A stretch of DNA of 46,485 bases. It comes from a virus. This document shows, piece after piece, positions 38,207 to 46,485 of the stretch (position 1 is its first letter; each line of letters starts with the position of its first letter). The translations under genes and the position numbers were made by a program. The notes beneath the pieces are model-generated. The model did no database searches. It was not told the origin of the DNA and saw only the letters and a program-made list of their open reading frames with translations. Location: positions 1 to 46,485 of the IMG/VR virus record IMGVR_UViG_3300003691_000015, one strand, 5' to 3'.

Positions 38207-39451
38207 ATGGCAACTACGCTACAAGTTTATAACAATCTTCTTAAAAAGCACCAACCTTGGCAAGCTATGGAAGATAAAGTTAAAAGAAGTGATTTCTTCT
38301 TAAAGAAAGTAAAAATGAAAAAAGACTTCGTTGAAGATGAAATGGCAATCCCATTCATTACAGCTGGTCACTCTAATGTTCGTGCAGGTAAATTAACTCC
38401 TGTTGCTGAGATCACTAGAGGAGACGGAGAACAAGGTGTTCTTCTTGACTCTGAGCTTTTAGAGCTTTGGGGAACAATTAAAGTTAATGAAAAAGATATT
38501 CGTAAGCATAAGTCTGCTGAAGCATCTTTCAAAGCTTTATTCCCACAAAAGATCACTGGTCTTATGGAAACAATGAAAGAACAAGTTTCTGTAATGTTTC
38601 TTCAGGATGGTTCTTTAGCTAATGTTACTGCTTATACTACTGATGGTACTGATGGTAAGATTAAAGTTAATAGACCTGAAAGATTTCAACCAAGACAAAG
38701 ATTAGACTTCAATGATGGAGTTACTAATGTTGCTGGTTATATCAGAACTATTGATATGGAAACTAATGAATTGACAATCTACAATGCTGAAGAAGCTGGA
38801 GCTGTTGTTAATTTATCTGTTGCTGGTGGGATGATTTCTGCTGTAGCTATCAAGGTTTATGTTTACGATCATGGTCAAGTTACTCATGACTCTCTAAAAG
38901 ATATGTTACTTCCACTTTCTCAAGGTGGTAAAGCAACACTTCATGGGATCAACAAGCTAACTTCTCCAATCCTTCAAGCGCATTATAAAGATGCTTCTGC
39001 TTGGACTGCAACTACTATCCTTAAAGATCTTTTCGACATGGTTCGTGAAGTGAAGCAAAAAGGTAAAGTAATGAAGTCTTCAGTAATCGTTCCTTACTTT
39101 GCATTCAATGACATCGTTCTTAAAGCTCAAGAAGCTAAAAGATACAGTGCTGATGATGTAGAAGCTGGAATCGGTTTTGATAAAGTTACTATCCGTGGAG
39201 CTGGTGGATCAATGGAAATCATTGGTGTATTCGACTTAACTGATACTGGTTATATCATGGACTGGGAACACCTATACCTTTGTTCTGCTGAAATGTTCTC
39301 TACAAACAGAGAATTAGGTGCAGAGCCTTGGGAAAGAGTTCGTACTGAAGATGGTCATATCTACATCCTAGATGTTCTTTTTAAGGGTGGTTTAGCTCTT
39401 AGAAAAGCTTCTGGTTTTGGTGTTATCGATAATTTAGATTACGGTGCATAA
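38207..39451 (+). CDS. Major capsid protein
   Basis: A 414-residue protein after the scaffold, with AAGGA eight bases before the ATG. The start MATTLQVYNNLLKKHQPWQA and the later 'LLPLSQGGKATLHGINKLTS' and 'GFGVIDNL' suit an HK97-fold capsid. Codon use is strongly biased (GCT, CTT, GTT, CGT), as expected for the most abundant virion protein. A terminator follows. Confidence 0.75.
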   Translation: MATTLQVYNNLLKKHQPWQAMEDKVKRSDFFLKKVKMKKDFVEDEMAIPFITAGHSNVRAGKLTPVAEITRGDGEQGVLLDSELLELWGTIKVNEKDIRKHKSAEASFKALFPQKITGLMETMKEQVSVMFLQDGSLANVTAYTTDGTDGKIKVNRPERFQPRQRLDFNDGVTNVAGYIRTIDMETNELTIYNAEEAGAVVNLSVAGGMISAVAIKVYVYDHGQVTHDSLKDMLLPLSQGGKATLHGINKLTSPILQAHYKDASAWTATTILKDLFDMVREVKQKGKVMKSSVIVPYFAFNDIVLKAQEAKRYSADDVEAGIGFDKVTIRGAGGSMEIIGVFDLTDTGYIMDWEHLYLCSAEMFSTNRELGAEPWERVRTEDGHIYILDVLFKGGLALRKASGFGVIDNLDYGA

Positions 39452-39483
39452 TTACTCTTAGACTCTTAGGGGTCTTTGTTATA

Positions 39484-39513
39484 GGGGTGGGTGAAATATC
39501 CCACCTCCTTTTT
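39484..39513 (+). terminator. Terminator after the capsid gene
   Basis: GGGGTGGG (39484-39491), 8-base loop, CCCACCTC (39500-39507, one G-T), then C and TTTTT. Partial termination here would keep capsid mRNA more abundant than that of the downstream tail genes. A smaller hairpin lies just before it (AGAC/GTCT near 39460-39475). Confidence 0.75.
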
Positions 39514-39530
39514 ATTCAAGGAAGAAAAGC

Positions 39531-39836
39531 ATGGCAACAGGACAAAATAAAAACTTAAGAAATTCTACCTTTGTTAAAGGTCTTCAAAGTGAACAAATGA
39601 AAGTTCATATTGAATTCATTAATCCAGGTGTTGATGATAGACCTAAGTTTATTTACGAAGCCAATGCAGATACCACGGATGGTCAATCTTGCCTTAAAAC
39701 AGCTTATGTATACGTAGGAACAAGCTCACAAGTTTTATACTCAATAGAGATAGAAACTGTGTGGGATGGTGCCTATGACACAGATGCTGAGGCAATAGCT
39801 CAAGCAGCAACACCACCTTACTCAGTTAAAGGTTAG
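39531..39836 (+). CDS. Small virion-region protein, unknown
   Basis: A 101-residue beta-rich protein with AAGGA before the ATG. Sits directly after the capsid gene, where decoration or fibre-base proteins are often encoded. 'QMKVHIEFINPGVDDRPKFI' and 'SSQVLYSIEIETVWDGAYDT' suggest a beta sandwich. Not recognised. Confidence 0.5.
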   Translation: MATGQNKNLRNSTFVKGLQSEQMKVHIEFINPGVDDRPKFIYEANADTTDGQSCLKTAYVYVGTSSQVLYSIEIETVWDGAYDTDAEAIAQAATPPYSVKG

Positions 39837-39838
39837 AT

Positions 39839-42289
39839 ATGAGTTTTTCAAGAGTACTTAATAAAGCTGATATATACACAGAGGATAATCCTCTAGATCA
39901 CCCATATGCTAATCCCAGCTTTCCAGATACTGTTACCTCTTTAGGTGAAGCAGTTAATTATATGGCCAGTTCAATATTCCCGAACGCAAGGCCATCAGTA
40001 GCGACAGAACTACTATTACCTACAGGGATAGACACACCAACTCTAGGTGATGCTGTTCCAGAATTAAATGACTACAGAATTGCACTTGATTATAATAACA
40101 CTTCTCAAGCAGCAGGTTTTAGATATACACAACTAGAAGGGCAAGCAACTCCACAATGGAACCTTATCCAATTATTCGATTCCCAAGATTCTATACTTCA
40201 ACAATGGGAAACAGATGCAGCAGGAATATTTGCACTACTATTAGGTGTGCCTGATGTAGCTGGACAAACTCTATATGGGTCTAGCCTAGCAAATGGAGAC
40301 TTAACTCTATCAGCAAATAGTGGTGATGGTACTAATGATCCAGCACTCCAGACAGGACATATTAAGCTATTTGGAGATACTAAACCTACAAGTGACAATG
40401 TCTTTGACCTTGGTGCTGCAGGAGAGCGATTTGCTAGCCTATACCTCTCAGGAGACATCTCAGATGGAACTAATGCATTATCAGTATTAGAAGCATTAAC
40501 AGCATACAACCACTCTCAGATAATAACATCAAACCCACATAGTGTTGCATATGCAGAACTAGGAAGCTCTCTTGGTAATGTAACAATACAAGGTGATGTT
40601 GGAACTTTAGTTGTAGATTTCTCTACGGGTGGAAATAAATCATTCACATTAGCAATAACAGATGACTCACATAACCACACAACTTCAACTATAACAGACT
40701 TTGCTGATGCTTCATGGGCAGCACTAAAAGGTAGCCTCACAGATGGTGGTGGTATTAGTTGGACATTTAACGATATCCTTAAAACAGCCACAGCCGCAGT
40801 CAGTATTGACACTTCATTTATAACAGACATAGCCTCACCTGCAGCAGATAGAATCTTAACAGGAAATGTGGCAGGAAATGCATGGAGACAATCTACAGGA
40901 GCTGTGGAGCTTACTGGTGATATTAGTGGTAGTGGAGTTTATAATTCGACTACTGACAAAGTAAGCCTTGCTGCCACTGTCGATAATATGGCAATTGAGA
41001 ACTTAGATAGACTTAATATAAGTAATCTATCAGCATCAGTTGCAGCAGATAATCCTGCTACTATAACACAAAACAATCATGGATTAATAACAGGTAGAAA
41101 GATTCGCTTATTTGGAACTACATTGGATAGTGAATATGTAATAACTGTTGTTGATTTAAATAACTACACAGTGGGACTAGATAACTCTGCTGGTGCTGTA
41201 GAGGTTGGGTATATTATACCTGATGGTTCTCAATTTATGTATGATACTGCTGCTAATGAGTGGCAAGTAAAGTTAGAGTTTTCTCAAATAGCACATAATG
41301 AGATAAGTGATCTTTTACTAGATGACCACACACAATACAACTTAATTAATGGCCGTACCGATGGAACTACTAACAAAGTAACAGGTGGGGAGATTGCTAG
41401 TGGAAACCTTTATCTTAGCTCAACAAGCCACGCAACAAAAGGAAATATCCTTTTCGAAGATAACCTCGAACCTGCGACAGGTGCTACTTATTCAGGAGGG
41501 TGGTCTGGAACCGATATTGGATCCACATCTACAAGAATACGTGATCTGTTTATGTATGGAGTTATCAGCAACCTCAGACCTGAAACTGTGGGATCATTAC
41601 CTGCCGCCACTGTCCAAGATAAAGGACGAATAGTTCTTTTAAATGGTGGAGAGTTCTACGGAACTACTGATGGTATTACATATAAGAGATTTGAAGACGG
41701 ATCAAACAAAGATCAACCAAACGGATATGCACCGTTAGATGCTTCAGCTAAGCTACCTATGAACAATATTCCAGATGCTTTAATAGGTGCTGTGGTTTAC
41801 CAGGGAACTTGGAATGCTGCTACTAACACACCCACACTAGCCTCTGGTGTTGGGACAAAAGGTCACTATTACGCTGTATCAGTTACAGGTTCAACAGTAA
41901 TAGATGGTATTAGTGATTGGGTTACTAAAGACGTTATTATATATAACGGAACAGCCTGGGAAAAGATTGATAACACAGATAGAAATGTTTATACAAAAGA
42001 AACGCTGCTAGACAATACAGCAACACAAGCAATGACACTTACCATAGATGAGCTTTTGTCACCAGCTGCTGTAATTGAATACTACGTCACTAGAGGCTCA
42101 AATATCCAATACGGAAGGCTCTTGATAAGTGATGCTAGTCCATTTCAGGTTAATCATATAGAGAAGCTTGGGGATGCTGGGGTTACTTTTACAGTATCTG
42201 AAGCAGCAGGAATAGGAACATTAGAATATACGACCACTGCAGATGTTGCAGGTCTAATAAGATATAAATATTATAAGTTTGAGGTTTAG
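39839..42289 (+). CDS. Large tail fibre protein
   Basis: An 816-residue protein rich in Gly, Ser, Thr and Asn. Fibre-type motifs include 'LFGDTKPTSDNVFDLGAAGE', 'DDSHNHTTSTITDF' and 'LLLDDHTQYNLINGR', the last a common fibre repeat unit. The C-terminal 250 residues contain 'AKLPMNNIPDALIGAVVYQG' and a beta-rich tip. It is the longest fibre and may carry the receptor-binding end. AAGG ribosome site. Confidence 0.65.
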   Translation: MSFSRVLNKADIYTEDNPLDHPYANPSFPDTVTSLGEAVNYMASSIFPNARPSVATELLLPTGIDTPTLGDAVPELNDYRIALDYNNTSQAAGFRYTQLEGQATPQWNLIQLFDSQDSILQQWETDAAGIFALLLGVPDVAGQTLYGSSLANGDLTLSANSGDGTNDPALQTGHIKLFGDTKPTSDNVFDLGAAGERFASLYLSGDISDGTNALSVLEALTAYNHSQIITSNPHSVAYAELGSSLGNVTIQGDVGTLVVDFSTGGNKSFTLAITDDSHNHTTSTITDFADASWAALKGSLTDGGGISWTFNDILKTATAAVSIDTSFITDIASPAADRILTGNVAGNAWRQSTGAVELTGDISGSGVYNSTTDKVSLAATVDNMAIENLDRLNISNLSASVAADNPATITQNNHGLITGRKIRLFGTTLDSEYVITVVDLNNYTVGLDNSAGAVEVGYIIPDGSQFMYDTAANEWQVKLEFSQIAHNEISDLLLDDHTQYNLINGRTDGTTNKVTGGEIASGNLYLSSTSHATKGNILFEDNLEPATGATYSGGWSGTDIGSTSTRIRDLFMYGVISNLRPETVGSLPAATVQDKGRIVLLNGGEFYGTTDGITYKRFEDGSNKDQPNGYAPLDASAKLPMNNIPDALIGAVVYQGTWNAATNTPTLASGVGTKGHYYAVSVTGSTVIDGISDWVTKDVIIYNGTAWEKIDNTDRNVYTKETLLDNTATQAMTLTIDELLSPAAVIEYYVTRGSNIQYGRLLISDASPFQVNHIEKLGDAGVTFTVSEAAGIGTLEYTTTADVAGLIRYKYYKFEV

Positions 42290-44314
42290 ATGAGATTAGG
42301 CAATAAATTATTCTTAGTATTACTTGTTGGTATAATAAGTACAGGAGCAGTGTCTCAGCTAAATGTAAAAGAGTTCTTTGAAGACATTATTACTATGTCT
42401 GGAAATGGGCATGTAAAAGTTCCAGCAGGAACCACAGCACAAAGAACTGGAGTTGTTCCAGGTTCTCTTAGATATAATAGTGATGAGAATAGCTTTGAAG
42501 GCTATACCGACTCTTGGGGTGCCATTGGTGGTGGATCAGGATCAGGTATTAATTACCTAGCTGACACAAAAGACTCTGATTTTGAAATATCTATAGGTAG
42601 TTGGATTGCTTTCAATGATGGCGCAGTAAGCGTTCCTGTGGATGGCACAGGCGGAACAGCTGTTTGGACATGTACACAAAACACAACAACACCTTTAAGA
42701 TTAACTGGTGATATGCAAATGGTAGCCGCTGCAAGTGATATGCAAGGTGAAGGTTGCTCGGTAGATTTCGATGTTGATCTAGGTATGCAAGCTCAAAAGC
42801 TAACTGGCTCATTTTGGTACAACTTTTCAGACAACGGATTTAATGATGATGAGGTTGGTGTTTTTATTTATGATAAAACAAATGCAAACTTAATAAGAGT
42901 TAATGGTGAAGATTTAAAAGGTGGTGAAGGTAGACACTTTTTTCAATTCCAAACTGCTAGTAATTCAACCTCATATAGATTAATAGTAATGCAAACAGAT
43001 TTAACCAATGTGACTGGCTTTTCAATTTACTTTGACGAGGTTGCAATAGGACCTACTAATTTAGCTAGGTCAGATATTTCAAAACAATATTCAGAGGGTG
43101 CAGGTGATTTTACAGTTACAGGTACAGCATGGACAACAACTAGAGCAGTTATTGTACCATACATGACAGCGGGTGGAGCTTGGCGGGCTACTATAAATAT
43201 TGACGGAACTCAAACAACAGCAACATCTAACACCTATACAATCTCAGGAATTACATTTAAAAATAGTGGGTTTCAAACTTTTTCAGTTAGAGACACAGAC
43301 ACTAGAGCATTGGCTACGTCCAACACTGGAGACGTACTCTGGAATAGTGATACAACCAGAGCATCAATATCGTTCTCTGGAGATGTAGAGTTAGAATCAA
43401 AGCCAGCATGGGCAACTTCTTATACTAATATGTCTAGCGACTTAGGCGGTAGGGAAATAGTTGTAGCAGCGTCAAAGGATGACGCACAACCTATACCTAA
43501 TGCAACATTTACGACTTTACTTTATGATGACGAAACAAAAGATACCACCTCATCATATAATTCGATAACAGGTGAATTTACAGCACCAGAGACAGGTGAT
43601 TATATTGTGGGAGCGTCAATTATGTATGCAAGCACATCTTGGACGGCTGGAAACTCAACATTATTATCCGTTTTTATTGGTGGGGTAGAATATTGTAGAT
43701 TATCTTCTGACGTAAAAGCAACCTATACAGGTCTTGCGGGAACCAACGGTACTCAGACAGTCCCATTAAATAAGGGAGAAATTTTAACGGTTAGAGCCTA
43801 TCAGTCAACAGGAGGTAGCGTTAATATATTAAATGCGAACGCTGTTGTTAATTGGTTATCAATTTCTAAGCTAGCATCACCTCAAACTACACTTGAAACT
43901 GCTACACTAGTATTTAAGGCCACAGATGGTTCTGGACAAACAGTAAATTCAACACAGTCAACAATGAGTTGGGATACTGTAATAACTGACACCCATGGAA
44001 ATTTTAGCTCTAATGTTTACACAATAAATGAAAATGGTAATTACCGTATATCTGCAAAGCTCTTGACAGGTTCGGCAACATGGGCGGCAGCAAATAGTGT
44101 CACACTTGTTATATATAAAAATGGTGCAACAGAAATTAGTAGGGATTTTTTAAGAGTACAGGCGGCTTTAACAACAAGCCTACCTCATCGTACTTCTGAG
44201 ACTTTCCCACTAGTGAAGGGTGACACAATAGAAATACAAGCTGCTGCATCACAGTCATCAACCATTAATACGTCATCAACATTTAGCGATTTTGCTATAT
44301 ATAGGATTAAATAA
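42290..44314 (+). CDS. Fibre-like protein with signal peptide and C1q-like domains
   Basis: A 674-residue protein. Residues 1-22 (MRLGNKLFLVLLVGIISTGA) form a signal peptide or anchor, unusual for a virion fibre. Then a fibre motif 'AGTTAQRTGVVPGSLRYNSD', a Cys-containing middle domain, and two tandem C1q/TNF-like jelly rolls near residues 395-525 and 535-674 ('GEFTAPETGDYIVGASIMYA'; 'YTINENGNYRISAKLLTG'). It could be exported to the host surface or be a virion adhesin. GAGG ribosome site. Confidence 0.6.
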   Translation: MRLGNKLFLVLLVGIISTGAVSQLNVKEFFEDIITMSGNGHVKVPAGTTAQRTGVVPGSLRYNSDENSFEGYTDSWGAIGGGSGSGINYLADTKDSDFEISIGSWIAFNDGAVSVPVDGTGGTAVWTCTQNTTTPLRLTGDMQMVAAASDMQGEGCSVDFDVDLGMQAQKLTGSFWYNFSDNGFNDDEVGVFIYDKTNANLIRVNGEDLKGGEGRHFFQFQTASNSTSYRLIVMQTDLTNVTGFSIYFDEVAIGPTNLARSDISKQYSEGAGDFTVTGTAWTTTRAVIVPYMTAGGAWRATINIDGTQTTATSNTYTISGITFKNSGFQTFSVRDTDTRALATSNTGDVLWNSDTTRASISFSGDVELESKPAWATSYTNMSSDLGGREIVVAASKDDAQPIPNATFTTLLYDDETKDTTSSYNSITGEFTAPETGDYIVGASIMYASTSWTAGNSTLLSVFIGGVEYCRLSSDVKATYTGLAGTNGTQTVPLNKGEILTVRAYQSTGGSVNILNANAVVNWLSISKLASPQTTLETATLVFKATDGSGQTVNSTQSTMSWDTVITDTHGNFSSNVYTINENGNYRISAKLLTGSATWAAANSVTLVIYKNGATEISRDFLRVQAALTTSLPHRTSETFPLVKGDTIEIQAAASQSSTINTSSTFSDFAIYRIK

Positions 44315-44315
44315 T

Positions 44316-44807
44316 ATGAAACTATTAATAATTTTACTATTTACTCTTAATGTTTATGCAGACGTAAAAGTTGATATTGTAAACTTAGAAGGTCGTGTTT
44401 TTGGTGGTAAGTTTGCACTACAGTCAGAAGCCGATAATTGGATAAGCGAGAAAATATCTAAAAACTCTTGGGGTAAAAAAGAAAGATGGGAAACATACAC
44501 CGATCAAACTACTTGTATCACCACAGAAGATATCATGAAGTCAATTAGAGATCCAAGTGAAGTGTTACCAAATCCCCTTCCAAGGTCATATGCTTACCAG
44601 ATGATATCAGTACTTGATTACACTAGATGTAGGATGCCAGCTCAATACACAGTGGTAACCTCAGACATAACAAAACAAGAGAATGAAAGAAGAACAAAAG
44701 AAACTACAAACAAAGAGAGACTAGCATCACTCAAAGCTGCCATTAAGAATAGGCCCATGACCCTTAGAGAGATAACAGACTACATAAAGATCAAAGAGGG
44801 TATTTAA
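44316..44807 (+). CDS. Secreted protein, unknown
   Basis: A 163-residue protein from ATG 44316, one base after the previous stop. Signal peptide MKLLIILLFTLNVYA with a likely cut before DVKV. Three cysteines in the mature part and a charged helical C-terminus. It follows the signal-bearing fibre, so the two may act together in the periplasm or on the cell surface. Confidence 0.55.
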   Translation: MKLLIILLFTLNVYADVKVDIVNLEGRVFGGKFALQSEADNWISEKISKNSWGKKERWETYTDQTTCITTEDIMKSIRDPSEVLPNPLPRSYAYQMISVLDYTRCRMPAQYTVVTSDITKQENERRTKETTNKERLASLKAAIKNRPMTLREITDYIKIKEGI

Positions 44808-44995
44808 TGAAAGATAAGCTAATAGGGGTAGTGGTAACAATGACGTCAAGTATGATTATGTTTCTTTTATACAACCTTGTTGGTTCGTTTGAAACTAAGG
44901 CCGGATCAGAGAGCAAATACTCACAGCTAAACTATAAAATAGATATTATCCTTTGTTATATGGATAAAAAGCATTGCCTTCAGGAGAATAAGTAA
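44807..44995 (+). CDS. Small single-span membrane protein
   Basis: A 62-residue protein with one span at about residues 5-26, then a polar tail with two cysteines (ILCYMDKKHC). TAATG overlaps at both ends. It might be a pinholin/antiholin-type or an anchor; no endolysin gene is adjacent. Confidence 0.5.
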   Translation: MKDKLIGVVVTMTSSMIMFLLYNLVGSFETKAGSESKYSQLNYKIDIILCYMDKKHCLQENK

Positions 44996-45705
44996 TGGAT
45001 GTAAACTCAGAATTAAGAGAAGCTCAACTAGAGATAGTAGACGCTGACTATGCTTACTCTGGTAACAGAAAAGGCCTTATATGGTTCAATAGGACTGCTA
45101 ATAAGGTTAAGGCAATCTATAATAGTGCTGTTCAAATACTGGCATCAGAAGAGTATGTGTCAAGCGAGATAGCATCAGCCATCAGTGGAAGTGAAGGATC
45201 ACTAGAATCAACTGGACTAATAACCAATGAAAGATCAGACCCAACAACACCTGCCAGTGGAAAGGCTCACCTATATGCCAAGACTGATGGTATCTATTAT
45301 AAAGATGATGGTGGAGCAGTAGAGAAACTAATTGATTCTAGTCAAGCAGTCTTAGATAGGATTGATATATCACAATCTCCAATACCAATTAATGGAACCA
45401 TAGGTGGAACACTGGCAGAGGTAGTTCCATCGAGATGTAGTTTTGAAGCCACCATAGGCAGAACATATGTAGTGTCCTTTAATGCAACAAGGCTTGCATC
45501 GGTAGACGCAATGCAATTATATGTAGTAGGGCCAGGACAGGTAGATTCGCTCCACGCAGAAGCTTATATGCCAGGTCATGTTGATGGTAACTTCTTTATA
45601 TCGAAACCCTACACAGCACTTGGTACTGGAACATATTCAATAAGAATAATCGGCAGAAACTGGACTACATGTGTAGATGGTATCTGCTTCGTGCAGGAGG
45701 CATAG
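44995..45705 (+). CDS. Tail appendage protein
   Basis: A 236-residue protein. 'SGKAHLYAKTDGIYYKDDGG' is a recurrent phage fibre motif, preceded by 'NRKGLIWFNRTANKVKAIYN'. The C-terminal 100 residues form a beta-rich domain. Probably a short fibre. Coupled to both neighbours. Confidence 0.55.
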   Translation: MDVNSELREAQLEIVDADYAYSGNRKGLIWFNRTANKVKAIYNSAVQILASEEYVSSEIASAISGSEGSLESTGLITNERSDPTTPASGKAHLYAKTDGIYYKDDGGAVEKLIDSSQAVLDRIDISQSPIPINGTIGGTLAEVVPSRCSFEATIGRTYVVSFNATRLASVDAMQLYVVGPGQVDSLHAEAYMPGHVDGNFFISKPYTALGTGTYSIRIIGRNWTTCVDGICFVQEA

Positions 45706-46086
45706 ATGATTACACTTACAAATGGATCCAAGAAACCAGAAGACGGAGATACAGGTAATGTATGGTCTGATGGATTAGAGACCAATGCAGACCTACTAGA
45801 CGCTCTTATTACTACCGTAGGAGCTCTTACAATAGGTGATATAACTAAACCTACACAGACTATAGATAAAGCTAATTGGGCAGTAGATGCAGGTGGACAT
45901 GGTTACAAGCAATCAGTGTCTCTTCCTGGTTCATTATCTCTTGATCAGGTTAATATGAGGTTTAGAGTAACTTCAGGATCAAAGGTGAATAGGTTTATTT
46001 ATCCTACGATCAACCCTACATCTTTAACTGTATTTGAATTAATTGTGAATGACTCAACACTAGACTTAGAAATACTATACCTATAA
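45706..46086 (+). CDS. Tail appendage protein
   Basis: A 126-residue protein with GGAGG five bases before the ATG. The start MITLTNGSKKPEDGDTGNVW is typical of small appendage proteins; the beta-rich C-terminal half follows. Located immediately before the nozzle gene. Confidence 0.5.
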   Translation: MITLTNGSKKPEDGDTGNVWSDGLETNADLLDALITTVGALTIGDITKPTQTIDKANWAVDAGGHGYKQSVSLPGSLSLDQVNMRFRVTSGSKVNRFIYPTINPTSLTVFELIVNDSTLDLEILYL

Positions 46087-46096
46087 GGATATATTA

Positions 46097-46485
46097 ATGG
46101 CCAAACAAAGGTTCTCAGACTTTTCAGGTGGGATCACAGACTTCAGGTTTAATACAGCTTCTAATTATGCTGAAACGATGAAGAACTGGACTGTGCTTAG
46201 AGATAAATCTATGCAAGTTAGGTTTGGCTTTGAGTTCTGGGATCTAGTAGCACCTAGAATACCCACCAACACCAGAGTATCTAATGTGGCAGATATCAAT
46301 GATACATTGGTGTTCTATTCTAACGGTAAGGCATATTACAACAATACAGGCTTTCAAGAGATACTAGGACCTACTGGCAACCAAGCATTACATAATTCAA
46401 CTAGTGATGCCATGGTAGATATAGCTCAGTTTGGTGATCAATTTATATGTGTAGATGATGATCACTCTTTTCCAGTTAAGATGTT
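46097..46485 (+). CDS. Tail nozzle / head-completion hub protein, N-terminal part
   Basis: Starts MAKQRFSDFSGGITDFRFNT with AAGGA seven bases before the ATG, and runs off the end of the window. Through the 58-base overlap it continues in frame as 3-1862, for about 730 residues in all. 'DFSGGI' followed by an 'NW...R' segment is usual for podovirus stabilisation/nozzle proteins. Confidence 0.7.
   Translation, partial: MAKQRFSDFSGGITDFRFNTASNYAETMKNWTVLRDKSMQVRFGFEFWDLVAPRIPTNTRVSNVADINDTLVFYSNGKAYYNNTGFQEILGPTGNQALHNSTSDAMVDIAQFGDQFICVDDDHSFPVKM
46428..46485. repeat. 58-bp terminal direct repeat (right copy)
   Basis: Identical to bases 1-58; see the left copy. Removing one copy gives a circle of 46,427 bp. 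Confidence 0.95.

Noticed and set aside
1-46485. tRNA genes
   Set aside because: No cloverleaf with a TTCGA-type arm was noticed by eye on either strand; a tRNAscan run would settle it.

Overview
The window is a complete, circularly permuted phage genome. Its first 58 bases recur as its last 58, and one reading frame runs across that join, so the molecule is a circle of about 46,427 bp. The sequence is AT-rich. Genes are short, tightly packed and joined by TAATG or ATGA overlaps behind strong AGGAG-type ribosome sites. Portal, large terminase, scaffold, major capsid, head-tail adaptor, nozzle/hub and several ejection-like proteins are present, but no tape measure, sheath or tail tube. I infer a short-tailed (podovirus-like) phage. 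Sec signal peptides and lipoboxes, an M15 peptidase and a possible spanin pair suggest a Gram-negative host, which I cannot name.

Layout. (1) About 32.1 kb through the join to 10.7 kb, plus strand: late operon, with a possible small terminase, large terminase, portal, scaffold, capsid, fibres, nozzle, appendages, adaptor and ejection proteins. A TTGACA/TATCAT promoter near 32.13 kb follows a clear terminator. (2) 11.1 to 22.9 kb, minus strand: early and replication genes. From the far end these are three unknown genes, a lipoprotein, a tyrosine recombinase, a replication-initiator-like gene carrying an in-frame amber codon, a DnaB-like ATPase, an SSB-like protein, an M15 peptidase, RuvC, RecE-like and DnaQ-like nucleases, two HNH proteins and a possible spanin pair. 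(3) 22.9 to 25.0 kb: a divergent control region of about 2 kb that is almost gene-free. It holds repeated TTCACTAA/TTAGTGAA motifs, a C-depleted tract, an HNH-like gene, and a roughly 600-nt non-coding stretch with long-range inverted complementarity. (4) 25.0 to 32.1 kb, plus strand: an accessory array of about 25 very small genes.

The most unusual feature is in region 4. Between about 27.15 and 30.56 kb, gene after gene is separated by an imperfect inverted repeat, TTCACTAA-N6-TAAGTGAA. It sits exactly between a stop codon and the next ribosome site and is always in the same orientation. The same element occurs once in the control region. It could be a dispersed operator set, a cassette-boundary recombination site or an RNA element; the sequence alone does not decide.

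How the parts fit: the initiator-like protein, helicase, SSB-like protein and RecE/RuvC nucleases would replicate and resolve the genome using a host polymerase, since no phage polymerase is seen. The recombinase suggests integration or dimer resolution, but no CI-type repressor was recognised. All annotations come from reading the sequence; no database search was run.
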